NCBI GenBank assembly: GCA_002685335.1
Contig: NYWY01000047.1
Span: 1 to 10,092 of the forward strand
Source: Planctomycetaceae bacterium
Lineage (GTDB): Bacteria > Planctomycetota > Phycisphaerae > Phycisphaerales > SM1A02
Direction: 5' to 3'
Length of the DNA: 10,092 nt
Below, piece after piece: positions 1 through 7,418 of the stretch (position 1 is the first letter of the stretch; the number at the start of each line of letters is the position of its first letter). The position numbers were made by a program, and so were the translations under genes. The notes beneath the pieces are model-generated. The model saw only the letters and a list, made by a program, of their open reading frames with translations, did no database searches and was not told the origin of the DNA.

Positions 1-1
1 C

Positions 2-991
2 ATGCGAAAGCGAAACGGATTCACGCTCGTGGAGCTGCTCGTGGTCATTGCGATCATCGCGCTCCTCATCGGACTCCTCCTGCCCGCTCTGGCGAAGGCT
101 CAGGCCTCAGCTCGAACGGTCAAGGATTCGAACCAACTCGCCCAGATCCACAAGGCGTTCATGATCTTCGCCGAGACCGATCCCGGGGGCTACCTCCCGA
201 TGCCGGGTCGAATCAACCGGTTCACCCACCCGAACCTCGGCCGCGTTCCGGGCAAGGGACCCCAGAACTGGAAGAAGGACTCGACGGGCCACCTCTACTC
301 CTCGATGATCGCCCAGGAGTACTTCAACGTCGACCTGCCGATCAGCCCCGTGGAGTCCAGCGCGATCATCTCGCAATACGGCTCCGACTCCGAGGATGAG
401 ACCACGGCCTACGACTACGCGGCCTACGACCCCGCCTCCGACACCTACTGGCACGGCGACGAAGCCGACCCGGCGAGTGTCCAGCCCGGCACGCAGCCCC
501 AGGGAGGGGCGAACGAGATCTTCCGAGCGAAGATCGATCGCCCCGCGCCCTACGGCCGAGCCCACACCTCGTACGCCCACAGCATGATGTCCGGAGATCG
601 CCGCAACTACACGTGGCGAAACACCAACGACAGCTCCAAGGTCGTCCTTGGCAACCGTGGCGTGAAGGAAGGCAACACCAACGGTGATGACTACCGGAAC
701 AGCCCGACCCTCCGCTTCCACGGTCCCGACAAGGAATGGCAGGGCCACGTCGTCTTCGGCGACAACCACGTCGAGTACAGCAAGAGCTTCTTCCCCCCGA
801 ACGTCTCCCACGAATGCGGCCTCGACTCGATCGTCCAGGACAACATCTTCGCGGCGGAATTCGAAAGTTGCGGCTCCGTCACCGGTAACTGGAAGCAAGG
901 CGACGCCTGGCTCGCGATGAACGAGCTCGTGACCGACGGTGGCGGTGGTGATCCCAAGCCTCGCGCGATCTACGACTACGCCGAGAACTGA
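2..991 (+). CDS. Prepilin-type N-terminal methylation protein, copy 1 (pseudopilin-like)
   Basis: A 329-residue type IV pilin/pseudopilin-like protein. The short basic leader MRKRNG is followed by FTLVE, so prepilin peptidase should cut after Gly6 and leave Phe+1 with the conserved Glu+5. One hydrophobic helix follows at about residues 8-30, ending in the LLPALAKA stretch usual in planctomycete members. The rest is a polar ectodomain that carries VLGNRGV at 215-221 and an H-x12-GD-x-H pattern at 240-256, reminiscent of the C-terminal histidine/Gly-Asp motif of planctomycete DUF1559-type proteins. By family knowledge these are exported through a type II secretion or type IV pilus-like system; the exact role is unknown. 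The start is fixed by the complete leader and by its match to the downstream paralog. Only one base precedes it, so its ribosome binding site and promoter lie outside the window. The next gene follows after 61 nt. Confidence 0.9.
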   Translation: MRKRNGFTLVELLVVIAIIALLIGLLLPALAKAQASARTVKDSNQLAQIHKAFMIFAETDPGGYLPMPGRINRFTHPNLGRVPGKGPQNWKKDSTGHLYSSMIAQEYFNVDLPISPVESSAIISQYGSDSEDETTAYDYAAYDPASDTYWHGDEADPASVQPGTQPQGGANEIFRAKIDRPAPYGRAHTSYAHSMMSGDRRNYTWRNTNDSSKVVLGNRGVKEGNTNGDDYRNSPTLRFHGPDKEWQGHVVFGDNHVEYSKSFFPPNVSHECGLDSIVQDNIFAAEFESCGSVTGNWKQGDAWLAMNELVTDGGGGDPKPRAIYDYAEN

Positions 992-1038
992 ACAACCCCT
1001 CCCTCACTCGAACTCAAGTTCAAGCACAACGACCCTTT

Positions 1039-1043
1039 CGGAG
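1039..1043 (+). promoter_or_regulatory. Ribosome binding site of prepilin copy 2
   Basis: CGGAG lies 9 nt before the ATG at 1053. It supports starting here rather than at the in-frame ATG at 939, which would overlap the previous gene and put 38 unrelated residues in front of the prepilin leader. Confidence 0.6.
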
Positions 1044-1052
1044 TCAAATCAC

Positions 1053-1928
1053 ATGCGAAAGCGACAAGGCTTCACGCTCATCGAACTGCTCGTGGTCATG
1101 GCGATCATCGCCCTGCTCCTCGGCCTGCTCCTCCCCGCCCTCGCGAAGGCCCGTGCCACCGCGAGACAGGTGAAGAGCGGTACCCAGCTGAACCAGATCT
1201 ACAAGGGATGGCTCGTCTGGGCCGTCGATAACAACGAGGATTCCCTTCCTCTCCCCGGCCTCATCAACCGAGTCGGCAACCAGCCCGGCCGAGGCAAGGA
1301 AGACCTCAAGCAGAACACGCACGACAACCTCTATGCGGCCTGCGTGACCGCCGAATACTTCAACCCCAACATCATGGTCGATCCGTCGGAGTCCTCGGGT
1401 AACGTCATCGCCAACCCGATCTACGACATCGAGCGCTACTCCCCCCAGTCGGATGTGTACTGGGACGACGGTGGCTCGAGCGGCGGCGCCAGCGTCATGC
1501 AGAGCGACCTCGGCGAGGTCGCCCACATGAGCTACGGCACCATGGCCCTCACCGGGCAGCGCAAGGCTCGTAACTGGTCGAACTCCCTCAACTCCCGCCA
1601 CGCCCTCGTCGGCAACCGCGGAGTCGAGAATTCCGACTACTCGGACAACGTGTACCTCTCGTCGAAGACCCTGCTCATCCACGGCGGCCGCAAGGCGTGG
1701 GTCGGCAACACGTGCTACGGAGACGGACACACCGAACTCCACAACACGTTCTTCCCCGAGACGCTCGAGACCATCGGCGTCAACGGCGACAACGACGGCC
1801 TGTTCTCGCTCGAGGACGACGAAGGCATCGACGGATCCGACGTCTATCTCTGCCTCACCAACGGAGGATCCGCATCCTCCGGAGGTCAGAACTCGGACGA
1901 CTACGTCCATAACGAGACCTGGGACTGA
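1053..1928 (+). CDS. Prepilin-type N-terminal methylation protein, copy 2 (pseudopilin-like)
   Basis: A 291-residue paralog of the preceding gene. The leader MRKRQG, the cleavage site before FTLIE and the hydrophobic helix at about 8-30 nearly match copy 1. Beyond the helix, similarity falls to scattered blocks: QL-QIYK/QIHK near residue 46, EYFN, SD-YW, AH-SY, VGNRGV at 186-191, and H210-x12-GD-x-H ending at His226, then FFP. This looks like an old tandem duplication with the helix and the C-terminal motif held under constraint. Copy 2 is shorter and has an acidic C-terminal region with NGDNDG and LEDDEGIDGSD. An upstream in-frame extension exists but lies inside the previous gene and is rejected. 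The role is expected to be a secreted or pilus-like surface protein, with the partner and substrate unknown. The gene is followed by a strong terminator, so the two copies probably form the end of one transcription unit. Confidence 0.9.
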   Translation: MRKRQGFTLIELLVVMAIIALLLGLLLPALAKARATARQVKSGTQLNQIYKGWLVWAVDNNEDSLPLPGLINRVGNQPGRGKEDLKQNTHDNLYAACVTAEYFNPNIMVDPSESSGNVIANPIYDIERYSPQSDVYWDDGGSSGGASVMQSDLGEVAHMSYGTMALTGQRKARNWSNSLNSRHALVGNRGVENSDYSDNVYLSSKTLLIHGGRKAWVGNTCYGDGHTELHNTFFPETLETIGVNGDNDGLFSLEDDEGIDGSDVYLCLTNGGSASSGGQNSDDYVHNETWD

Positions 1929-1979
1929 TCCCAACGGTTCCATCCGGCGGCCGTCCGCCCGGAACCACCGACCGAAATG

Positions 1980-2010
1980 CACCGCCCGTGGCCCTTGGCC
2001 ACGGGCGGTG
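1980..2010 (+). terminator. Strong hairpin terminator after the prepilin pair
   Basis: A perfect 14-bp stem (arms 1980-1993 and 1997-2010) with a 3-nt CTT loop is flanked by AAATG on the left and TTCATTT on the right. The flanks are themselves nearly complementary, so it could work in both directions. The run of T after it is short and interrupted. It separates the prepilin unit from the NfeD operon. A second, imperfect GC hairpin with arms at 1944-1950 and 1955-1962 lies just upstream and may add to it. Confidence 0.8.
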
Positions 2011-2060
2011 TTCATTTGGTCCGACAATCGGTCTTGCGGCGGTCTCCCGGATCATCTTCG

Positions 2061-3830
2061 ATGCGTACCATGGAGATCATGAGGACCAGCACCACGAGTT
2101 CCGCCGCCGTCAGGATCCTTCGACGCGGTGTCCTGCTGCTCACGACCACGCTCCTCCTCGCCCTTGCGGTGGCACCGACGCTCGCCGCCACCGTGATCCG
2201 GCCGTTCGGCGAGGAAGTGATTCCGGCCGGCCGCAAAGCGGACACCGTGGCGATCATCTCCATCCATGGCCCGATCGACGGAATCACGAAACACTCGCTC
2301 GAGCGACGCCTCGAGGCCGCCACCGCCCAGGGTGCGGATGCCGTGGTGCTCGAGATCGACACCCCCGGCGGTGATCTCCAGGCCACGTTCGAAATCCTCG
2401 AACTGATCCGAACCAAGGCACCGGCCAACACCATCGCGTGGATACGACCGCGAGCCTTCAGTGCCGGAACGATCATCGCACTGGCGACTCGTGAAATCGT
2501 GACCACGCCCACGGGGGTCTTCGGGGATGCCGCCCCGATTCGAGCCGTGCCGCTGGCGGGACTTCAGAAACTCCCCGCCGCCGAGCGGGCCAAGATCGAA
2601 GCACCGCTCCTCTCGGAACTGGTCTCCGATGCTCGGCGTCAGGGCTGGGACGAAAAACTGGTCCAGGCATTCGTCGCGGTCGACATCGAACTCTGGTTGA
2701 TCCGAAATCGGACGAACGGCGATCGACTCTTCGTCGACGCCGCCGAATACGAACGCATTTTCGGTGAACCACCGGTCGCCACCCGCGTTCAACGGCTCCC
2801 CGCACCCCCGGCGAGAGACGAGGAGACCGGCCTGCTGACCGGGCCGGCCCGAATCAACCAGGGCGAGGCCCCGACCAACCCGGAAGAGCGAGATCTCGCC
2901 ATCGAATTCGTTCAGGAAATGCCATCCAGCCGACCGGTTCTGGGCCCGGAAGCGGCCGCGGACTGGGTTTCGCTCGGTCAGGTCGTATCTTCGGACGAAC
3001 TCCTCGTTCTCCAGGCGGACGAGGCGATCGCCTACGGATTCAGCAGCGGCACCATCGCGAACGAAGCGGAACTGAAGACCTTCCTCGGCTCCAACCAGAC
3101 GATCCGCCTCGATGAGACCTGGTCCGAGTCGCTGGTCCGGATGCTCACCCTGTGGCCCGTCCGCGCCGTCTTGATCGCGGCGTTTCTCATCGGGTTCTTC
3201 CTCGAGGCGTCCGCCCCCGGTTACGGGGTCTTCGGTCTGATCGCCCTGGTGAGCCTCGCCATCCTTCTCGGCGCCCCGCTGCTCACCGGACTCAGTGACT
3301 GGTGGACGGTGGTCGCGGTCGTGATCGGGCTGGGCCTGGTCGCCCTGGAACTCTTCTTCCTGCCGGGGATCGGCTTCGTGGGAATCCTCGGCGGCCTGTG
3401 CATCTTCGCCGGGCTCGTCGGGACCTTCGTCTCCGGAGATCCCTTCTCGCCCGCCGTCCGATCCGATCTTCTTCGCGGTATCGGCACCACTTCGATCGGG
3501 ATGCTGGTCGCCGGAGTCGGAATCTGGCTCGCGTGGCGATCCCTTCCCCACACGAAGCTCGGCCGAGGCTTCATCCTCTCCGCGGAAATCGGCGGCGACG
3601 GTGCTTCCGAGGGACCTCCGGGACGATCACGTCGATCGGACCGCCATCCTCCGATCTCCCTTGGTGCCATCGGTCGAACCACCACTCCCCTGCGAACCGC
3701 GGGGCGAGTCGAAATCGGCGGGCGAATCGTCGATGCCCGCAGCACCGGCGCCTTCATCGACGTCGACACGCCGGTTAGAGTCGTCGCCTCAGACCGTTTC
3801 GGCGTTCAGGTGGAGACCCTCGAATCATGA
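2061..3830 (+). CDS. nfeD: Long NfeD protein (NfeD1b type): membrane-bound ClpP-like serine protease with C-terminal OB-fold
   Basis: 589 residues from this start. A basic N-terminus and hydrophobic run at about 18-43 form a signal peptide or anchor. A ClpP/SppA-like domain spans about 62-210: VAIISIHGPID begins it, DTPGGD at 100-105 supplies the oxyanion-hole glycines, and FSAG holds the predicted nucleophile Ser134. Lys178 in AKIEAP is a plausible catalytic lysine by analogy with the Ser-Lys dyad of archaeal NfeD. A polar linker (about 215-355) leads to a membrane block of roughly five hydrophobic segments (about 362-492). A C-terminal NfeD OB-fold follows (about 532-589). Family knowledge: such proteases partner with stomatin/flotillin proteins, and a flotillin lies two genes downstream. 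The start is uncertain, since in-frame ATGs occur at 2061, 2070 and 2079 with no good ribosome binding site. An ATG at 1977 lies inside the terminator stem and is rejected. The stop overlaps the next start by ATGA. Confidence 0.9.
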   Translation: MRTMEIMRTSTTSSAAVRILRRGVLLLTTTLLLALAVAPTLAATVIRPFGEEVIPAGRKADTVAIISIHGPIDGITKHSLERRLEAATAQGADAVVLEIDTPGGDLQATFEILELIRTKAPANTIAWIRPRAFSAGTIIALATREIVTTPTGVFGDAAPIRAVPLAGLQKLPAAERAKIEAPLLSELVSDARRQGWDEKLVQAFVAVDIELWLIRNRTNGDRLFVDAAEYERIFGEPPVATRVQRLPAPPARDEETGLLTGPARINQGEAPTNPEERDLAIEFVQEMPSSRPVLGPEAAADWVSLGQVVSSDELLVLQADEAIAYGFSSGTIANEAELKTFLGSNQTIRLDETWSESLVRMLTLWPVRAVLIAAFLIGFFLEASAPGYGVFGLIALVSLAILLGAPLLTGLSDWWTVVAVVIGLGLVALELFFLPGIGFVGILGGLCIFAGLVGTFVSGDPFSPAVRSDLLRGIGTTSIGMLVAGVGIWLAWRSLPHTKLGRGFILSAEIGGDGASEGPPGRSRRSDRHPPISLGAIGRTTTPLRTAGRVEIGGRIVDARSTGAFIDVDTPVRVVASDRFGVQVETLES

Positions 3831-4444
3831 ACATCACACCTCGGTCCGGCCTCGTCTTCGAACCGCTGATGGTGCTCGCCCAGACCGGTGTCACCGGTGG
3901 CTCGGAGTCAGGTGATCCCTTCTGGCTTTCCGTCGGGTTCGGGCTCGGAGTTCTCGCCCTCATCCTCTTCGCGGTGGAGATCTTCATCCCCACGGCCGGA
4001 ATGGTCGGGATCCTGTGCGGCATCTCCGCCGTCGGTTCGATCATCGCGTTCTTCCAGTATTCCGGCAGCGCCGGTGGACTCGCGATCCTCACGTACCTGA
4101 TCGCCACGCCCTTTCTCCTCGTCTACGGCGTCAAACTCTGGTCCCAGAGTCCGATCGGGCGCCGGCTCATCCTGGGAGGAACCGATGCGGTGGACGCCGA
4201 GGGTCGTGATGAACAAGGCGTGGAAGCCGAACTCGCCGCCGATCGCCGAGAGGCCGTCGCCCGCGAAGAATCGATGATCGGCCGGGTGGCCACCACCGTG
4301 ACCCCGCTCCGTCCGATCGGCGTGATTCGCATCGACGATCATCGCCGCGACGCCCTGGCCGAGTCCGGAGTCATCGAGGAAGGCGTCGAAGTCGAGATCG
4401 TCGAGATCGTCGATGACCAGATCAAGGTTCGGCCTCGCCGTTGA
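3827..4444 (+). CDS. Short NfeD-family membrane protein with OB-fold
   Basis: A 205-residue NfeD protein without a protease domain. Residues 1-30 are polar, then hydrophobic segments at about 33-54, 57-77 and 86-103 form a membrane block. A charged linker (about 118-147, rich in Glu and Arg) leads to a C-terminal OB-fold at about 150-205. The fold begins IGRVATTVTPLRPIGVIRID and contains GVEVEIVEIVDDQIKVR, a good match to the NfeD family pattern (G-x-A-x-T-x-LRP-x-G-x-x-R-x-D). The start codon overlaps the previous stop (ATGA), which implies translational coupling. Short NfeD proteins are thought to bind flotillins through the OB-fold and help organise membrane microdomains; here that partner would be FloA, 42 nt downstream. 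Having both a long and a short NfeD ahead of one flotillin suggests a division between proteolysis and scaffolding, which is an inference. Confidence 0.92.
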   Translation: MNITPRSGLVFEPLMVLAQTGVTGGSESGDPFWLSVGFGLGVLALILFAVEIFIPTAGMVGILCGISAVGSIIAFFQYSGSAGGLAILTYLIATPFLLVYGVKLWSQSPIGRRLILGGTDAVDAEGRDEQGVEAELAADRREAVAREESMIGRVATTVTPLRPIGVIRIDDHRRDALAESGVIEEGVEVEIVEIVDDQIKVRPRR

Positions 4445-4474
4445 ATCGGACGTAGACTGCCGTCTTCTCGTCTT

Positions 4475-4479
4475 CGGAG
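4475..4479 (+). promoter_or_regulatory. Ribosome binding site of floA
   Basis: CGGAG sits 7 nt before the ATG at 4487. It selects this start, which also gives a protein of the usual family length. Confidence 0.65.
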
Positions 4480-4486
4480 TCCCCCC

Positions 4487-5485
4487 ATGCCCACCTGGCA
4501 AATCGTCGCTCTCAGTGTTGTCGGACTGGTCCTGCTCATCGCCATCGCGGTACTGGGTCGATTCGTCGGTCTCTGGATCCAGTCCGTCGTTTCGGGCGCC
4601 CCCGTGGGCCTGCTCGACCTCTTCATGATGCGACTCCGGAAGGTTCAACCCTCCGCGATCGTGCTGAACCGGATTTCGGCCAAGAAAGCCGGCCTCGAAC
4701 TGAAGGCGGCCCCGCTCGAAGCCCACTTCCTCGCCGGTGGCAACATCGAACGAGTCGTTCGAGCCATGATCGCCGCGGACAAGGCGAAGATCGATCTTCC
4801 GTGGGACCGAGCGACCGCGATCGACCTCGCGGGCCGGGACATCCTCGAAGCCGTCCGGACCTCGGTCGACCCGAAGGTGATCGACTGCCCGAGTCCGGGT
4901 TCCGCCCGGACCACCATCGACGCCGTCGCCGGCGACGGCATCCAGCTCCGCGCTCGAGCCCGGGTGACCGTCCGTACGAACATCGCGCGGCTGGTTGGTG
5001 GTGCGACCGAGGAGACGATCATCGCTCGCGTCGGCGAAGGCATCATCTCCACCATCGGTTCCGCCGAGAGTCACAAGAAGGTGCTGGAGAATCCGGATCG
5101 GATCTCCAAGACCGTGCTTCAGAAGGGACTTGACTCGGGAACCGCGTTCGAGATCCTCTCGATCGACATCGCCGACATCGACGTCGGTGCCAACATCGGC
5201 GCCCAGCTCCAGACCGACCAGGCCGAGGCCGACACCAAGCGATATCAGGCCGAGGCGGAACAACGACGCGCTCTCGCCGTGGCTCAGGAAGCCGAGCACA
5301 ACGCGGACGCCGCGAAGAACCGAGCCTTGGTGATTCTGGCCGAGAGTGAAGTTCCCAAGGCGATGGCAGCCGCATTCCGTGACGGTCACCTGGGAGTCAT
5401 GGACTACTACCGGATGCAGAACGTGATCGCCGATACCGCGATGCGAAACACCGTGGCCGGCGAGGACGAACGCACCGACGACTGA
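4487..5485 (+). CDS. floA: Flotillin-like protein FloA (UPF0365 family)
   Basis: 332 residues, essentially the standard length of FloA (about 330). A single hydrophobic helix at about 5-30 and a second amphipathic stretch at about 37-50 ([11 protein letters not shown]) should anchor it at the cytoplasmic membrane. The SPFH/PHB-like domain runs from about 60 to 240, with the FloA hallmarks [50 protein letters not shown] and [36 protein letters not shown]. The last leads into the Glu/Ala-rich coiled coil (about 243-295) that drives oligomerisation. The C-terminus has the conserved [12 protein letters not shown] and MDYYRMQN blocks. Family role: it assembles into foci that order membrane lipids and recruit signalling, secretion and envelope enzymes. 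The two NfeD proteins upstream are the classic partners. A glycosyltransferase follows after 29 nt, so cargo linked to lipid-sugar synthesis is possible, though not shown. Confidence 0.96.
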   Translation: MPTWQIVALSVVGLVLLIAIAVLGRFVGLWIQSVVSGAPVGLLDLFMMRLRKVQPSAIVLNRISAKKAGLELKAAPLEAHFLAGGNIERVVRAMIAADKAKIDLPWDRATAIDLAGRDILEAVRTSVDPKVIDCPSPGSARTTIDAVAGDGIQLRARARVTVRTNIARLVGGATEETIIARVGEGIISTIGSAESHKKVLENPDRISKTVLQKGLDSGTAFEILSIDIADIDVGANIGAQLQTDQAEADTKRYQAEAEQRRALAVAQEAEHNADAAKNRALVILAESEVPKAMAAAFRDGHLGVMDYYRMQNVIADTAMRNTVAGEDERTDD

Positions 5486-5504
5486 CCCCGCGGCGACGCC
5501 CGCC

Positions 5505-5508
5505 GGAG
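5505..5508 (+). promoter_or_regulatory. Ribosome binding site that decides the GTG start of the glycosyltransferase
   Basis: GGAG sits 6 nt before the GTG at 5515. The nearby ATG at 5510 is closer to the GGAG and in another frame, so GTG is the real start. Confidence 0.6.
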
Positions 5509-5514
5509 CATGCC

Positions 5515-6273
5515 GTGCCCGTCCTGCACCTGGTCATTCCCTTTCTCAACGAGGAATCGACCCTGAACACGATCGTCGACCGCCTCCAGGCCTGCCAATG
5601 GCCCGAGGGCTGGGCGGCGAGCGTGGTCCTGGTCGACGACGGCAGCGATGAGAAGGCGTCCCGCGCCTCCGAAGATCTCGCGGAGGCTCGGAATTCTCTC
5701 GACCTCCGACTGATTCGACACGACGTCAATCGGGGAAAGGGTGCCGCCCTGCGAACCGGCTTCGCGTCGATCATCGAGACCGCAGGCGACGACGATCTGG
5801 TCGGGGTGCAGGATGCCGATCTGGAGTACGCCCCCGCCGATCTCTCGCGGATGATCACGGAGATCATCGAGGCGGCACCCCGGGTCGACGGAGCCTTCGG
5901 CAATCGCTGGTCCGGTGACCGAGACACCGCCATCCGACGGATCCACCGGCTGGGGAACCAGACGTTGACCCGGATCTCCAACCTCTTCACTGGATTCTCC
6001 ATCTCGGACATGGAGTGCTGCTACAAGGTGATGCGGGTGCCGATGTTGAAAAAGGTCCTTCCCGACCTCGATGAGAATCGTTTCGCCATCGAACCCCAGA
6101 TCACCGCCGCCCTCGCCCGACATGGAGCCCGGATCATGGAAACGTCGGTCTCGTACGAGCCAAGATCCTTTTCCGACGGGAAGAAGATCGGTTTTCGAGA
6201 CGGCGTCGCCGCGGTCAACGCGATGATCCGCGAGTGGCGACGGACCCGGCGACACCGCAAGGACTCGGCATGA
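5515..6273 (+). CDS. Family 2 glycosyltransferase, polyprenyl-phosphate sugar transferase type
   Basis: 252 residues with a GTG start. The GT-A fold motifs are in order: LVIPFLNEE at 6-14, LVDDGSDE at 39-46 (nucleotide binding), NRGKGAALRTGF at 72-83, and QDADLEY at 99-105 with the metal-binding DAD at 100-102. The acceptor-side motifs SDMECCYKVMR at 164-174, FAIEPQITAALAR and GKKIGFRDGV at 222-230 are typical of the DPM1/dolichyl-phosphate glucosyltransferase-like branch. It has no C-terminal membrane helices, unlike GtrB-type enzymes, so it is probably peripheral at the cytoplasmic face. The expected reaction is transfer of a sugar from a nucleotide donor to undecaprenyl phosphate. The sugar (glucose, mannose or other) cannot be read from the sequence. 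The stop overlaps the start of the next gene by ATGA, tying it to a putative flippase-like partner. The overlap and function make the pairing convincing; the link to floA upstream rests on spacing only. Confidence 0.92.
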   Translation: MPVLHLVIPFLNEESTLNTIVDRLQACQWPEGWAASVVLVDDGSDEKASRASEDLAEARNSLDLRLIRHDVNRGKGAALRTGFASIIETAGDDDLVGVQDADLEYAPADLSRMITEIIEAAPRVDGAFGNRWSGDRDTAIRRIHRLGNQTLTRISNLFTGFSISDMECCYKVMRVPMLKKVLPDLDENRFAIEPQITAALARHGARIMETSVSYEPRSFSDGKKIGFRDGVAAVNAMIREWRRTRRHRKDSA

Positions 6274-7286
6274 ACCGCGACGCCGGCGACAACCCTCCCC
6301 GCATGCCTCGTGGTCGCCGACTGGTGTTTCAACTCGTGGGCTTCGCGATCGGCCTGCTGCTGGTCGGCTGGTGTGTCAAAGGCGCCCTGAGTGGTGGCGA
6401 GGAAGGGTGGGAACGGATCCGTTCCGCGAGCCCCTGGTTGGTGGTGGCCATGATCGGAACCTCGCTGGGCAGCCAGCTCGCCAACGGCGCGTTGTTCTGG
6501 ACCACGATCCGTCCCGTCCGACGCGAACGATTCTGGGTGCTTCAAGGGGTGAACTTCACCTCGGGGCTCTTGAACTACGCCCCGGTCAGGATCGGAATGC
6601 TGAGCCGGGTGATCTATCACCTCCGAGTCGATCGGATGAAGATCCTCCTGATCATGGCGTGGTTCGGCACCGTGAGTCTTGCAATGCTGGCGGTGATGGG
6701 GGCGGCGTTTGGCGCGACCATCATCCATCCCTCTCTCGACCCCGTCTGGCTGGCGATCTTCACCGTTCCCCTCCTCGTCCTGGTTGCGGGGGCCCCACTC
6801 CTCTTCCGACTTCCCCTGCTGGCAGGACCCCTCGAACGGTTCATCCCCGGAAGCCTGCCGATGCTCACCCACCGAGGCTGGCTCTCGGCCGGGCTGATGC
6901 TGCGAACCATCGACCTCTGGATGTGGACGGCTCGAATCGCGATCGCCGCGAAGATTCTGGGCATCGAACTCGGATCCGGCGACCTCCTGATCATCGCGGT
7001 CGCCGCCCTCGTGGTGGCCATGAATCCACTCGGCCGAATCGGCTTCCGCGAAGCTGCGGTCAGCCTCCTCGCCGGTTACCTCGCGACCCCGACCGACGGC
7101 GAAGCCCTCGACGCCACGTTCAAGCAGTTGGCGATCGTCGAAAGCGTGGCGGAAGCCGCGGCCGTGATTCCCTGCGGATTGGTCGCCGCCGTGTGGTGGT
7201 ACCGCGCCGTTCGAAGGACGCCGAAGAAGTCTGCGGATCAGAGCGCCGCCAGTCGTTCGGATGATCCATCCTCCGACGCTGCGTGA
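6270..7286 (+). CDS. Multispanning flippase-like protein (lysylphosphatidylglycerol synthase TM-region / UPF0104 family)
   Basis: 338 residues. The start is chosen by its ATGA overlap with the glycosyltransferase stop; an in-frame ATG at 6234 lies further inside that gene, and another at 6303 is possible. Hydrophobic segments can be seen at about 18-40, 54-78, 124-150, 158-180, 203-230, 236-255, 260-275 and 286-311. The signature MNPLGRIGFREAAVSLL at 251-267 resembles the P-x-G-G-x-G-x-R/x-E block of the UPF0104/AglD-like family, with GRIGFRE in place of the usual GGLG-x-RE. The segment NFTSGLLNYAPVRIGMLSRVIYHLR at 95-119 corresponds to the family's N-terminal conserved region. Family members occur as the membrane half of MprF and as stand-alone proteins beside glycosyltransferases, where a role in moving or presenting lipid-linked substrates is proposed but rarely proven. 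The tail after 312 is polar and Ser/Asp-rich. A weak hairpin follows the gene. Confidence 0.85.
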   Translation: MNRDAGDNPPRMPRGRRLVFQLVGFAIGLLLVGWCVKGALSGGEEGWERIRSASPWLVVAMIGTSLGSQLANGALFWTTIRPVRRERFWVLQGVNFTSGLLNYAPVRIGMLSRVIYHLRVDRMKILLIMAWFGTVSLAMLAVMGAAFGATIIHPSLDPVWLAIFTVPLLVLVAGAPLLFRLPLLAGPLERFIPGSLPMLTHRGWLSAGLMLRTIDLWMWTARIAIAAKILGIELGSGDLLIIAVAALVVAMNPLGRIGFREAAVSLLAGYLATPTDGEALDATFKQLAIVESVAEAAAVIPCGLVAAVWWYRAVRRTPKKSADQSAASRSDDPSSDAA

Positions 7287-7290
7287 CATA

Positions 7291-7310
7291 CCTCTCGCCC
7301 GCCCGAGAGG
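7291..7310 (+). terminator. Possible hairpin terminator after the flippase-like gene
   Basis: A perfect 7-bp stem (CCTCTCG at 7291-7297, CGAGAGG at 7304-7310) has a 6-nt loop and begins 4 nt after the stop codon. There is no T tract directly after it; the nearest is seven T at 7343-7349. It may be a transcript-end stabiliser or a weak terminator of the five-gene run. Confidence 0.35.
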
Positions 7311-7418
7311 CCTTGCCGAGACCGCGCCCGGCCAACGCACGATTTTTTTCGTAGTTCGTTCGAATTCGAGCAACACGCCTCGCCCAGAAGCGTTTCAATA
7401 CTTGCACTCAAAGAAACA
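7311..7418 (+). promoter_or_regulatory. Probable leader/promoter region of the 593-residue protein gene
   Basis: This stretch is noticeably more AT-rich than its surroundings between 7342 and 7369. It holds a T7 tract at 7343-7349 and a perfect 10-bp palindrome TCGAATTCGA at 7360-7369 (with GTTCG directly before it) that could be an operator half-site pair. No convincing -35/-10 pair with standard spacing was found. The call rests on position after a hairpin and before a well-placed ribosome binding site. Confidence 0.3.

Noticed and set aside
107..898. Minus-strand frame opposite prepilin copy 1, rich in Val and Gly
   Set aside because: The composition reflects complementing GAC/GCC-rich codons; it has no ribosome binding site or domain.
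1010..1021. Inverted repeat GAACT-CA-AGTTC in the prepilin spacer as an operator
   Set aside because: Only 5 bp per arm and a single occurrence; chance is sufficient.
939..1052. Upstream in-frame extension of prepilin copy 2
   Set aside because: It overlaps the end of copy 1 and would bury the prepilin leader, which must be close to the N-terminus for cleavage.
1977..2060. Upstream in-frame start (ATG at 1977) for the long NfeD gene
   Set aside because: It lies in the terminator stem and adds 28 unrelated residues before a normal signal peptide. One of the ATGs at 2061, 2070 or 2079 is more likely.
2052..3551. Minus-strand open frame of 499 codons opposite the long NfeD gene
   Set aside because: Same antisense-shadow character; the NfeD reading has a signal peptide, catalytic motif and OB-fold.
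3908..5389. Long minus-strand open frame (493 codons) opposite the short NfeD and floA genes
   Set aside because: It is rich in Asp, Gly, Arg and Glu as expected for an antisense frame of GC-rich coding DNA, with no recognisable domain. The plus-strand genes are secure.
6021..7376. Minus-strand open frame of 451 codons opposite the glycosyltransferase and flippase-like genes
   Set aside because: Low-complexity His/Arg/Asp/Gln composition and no domain; it mirrors codon bias of the real genes.
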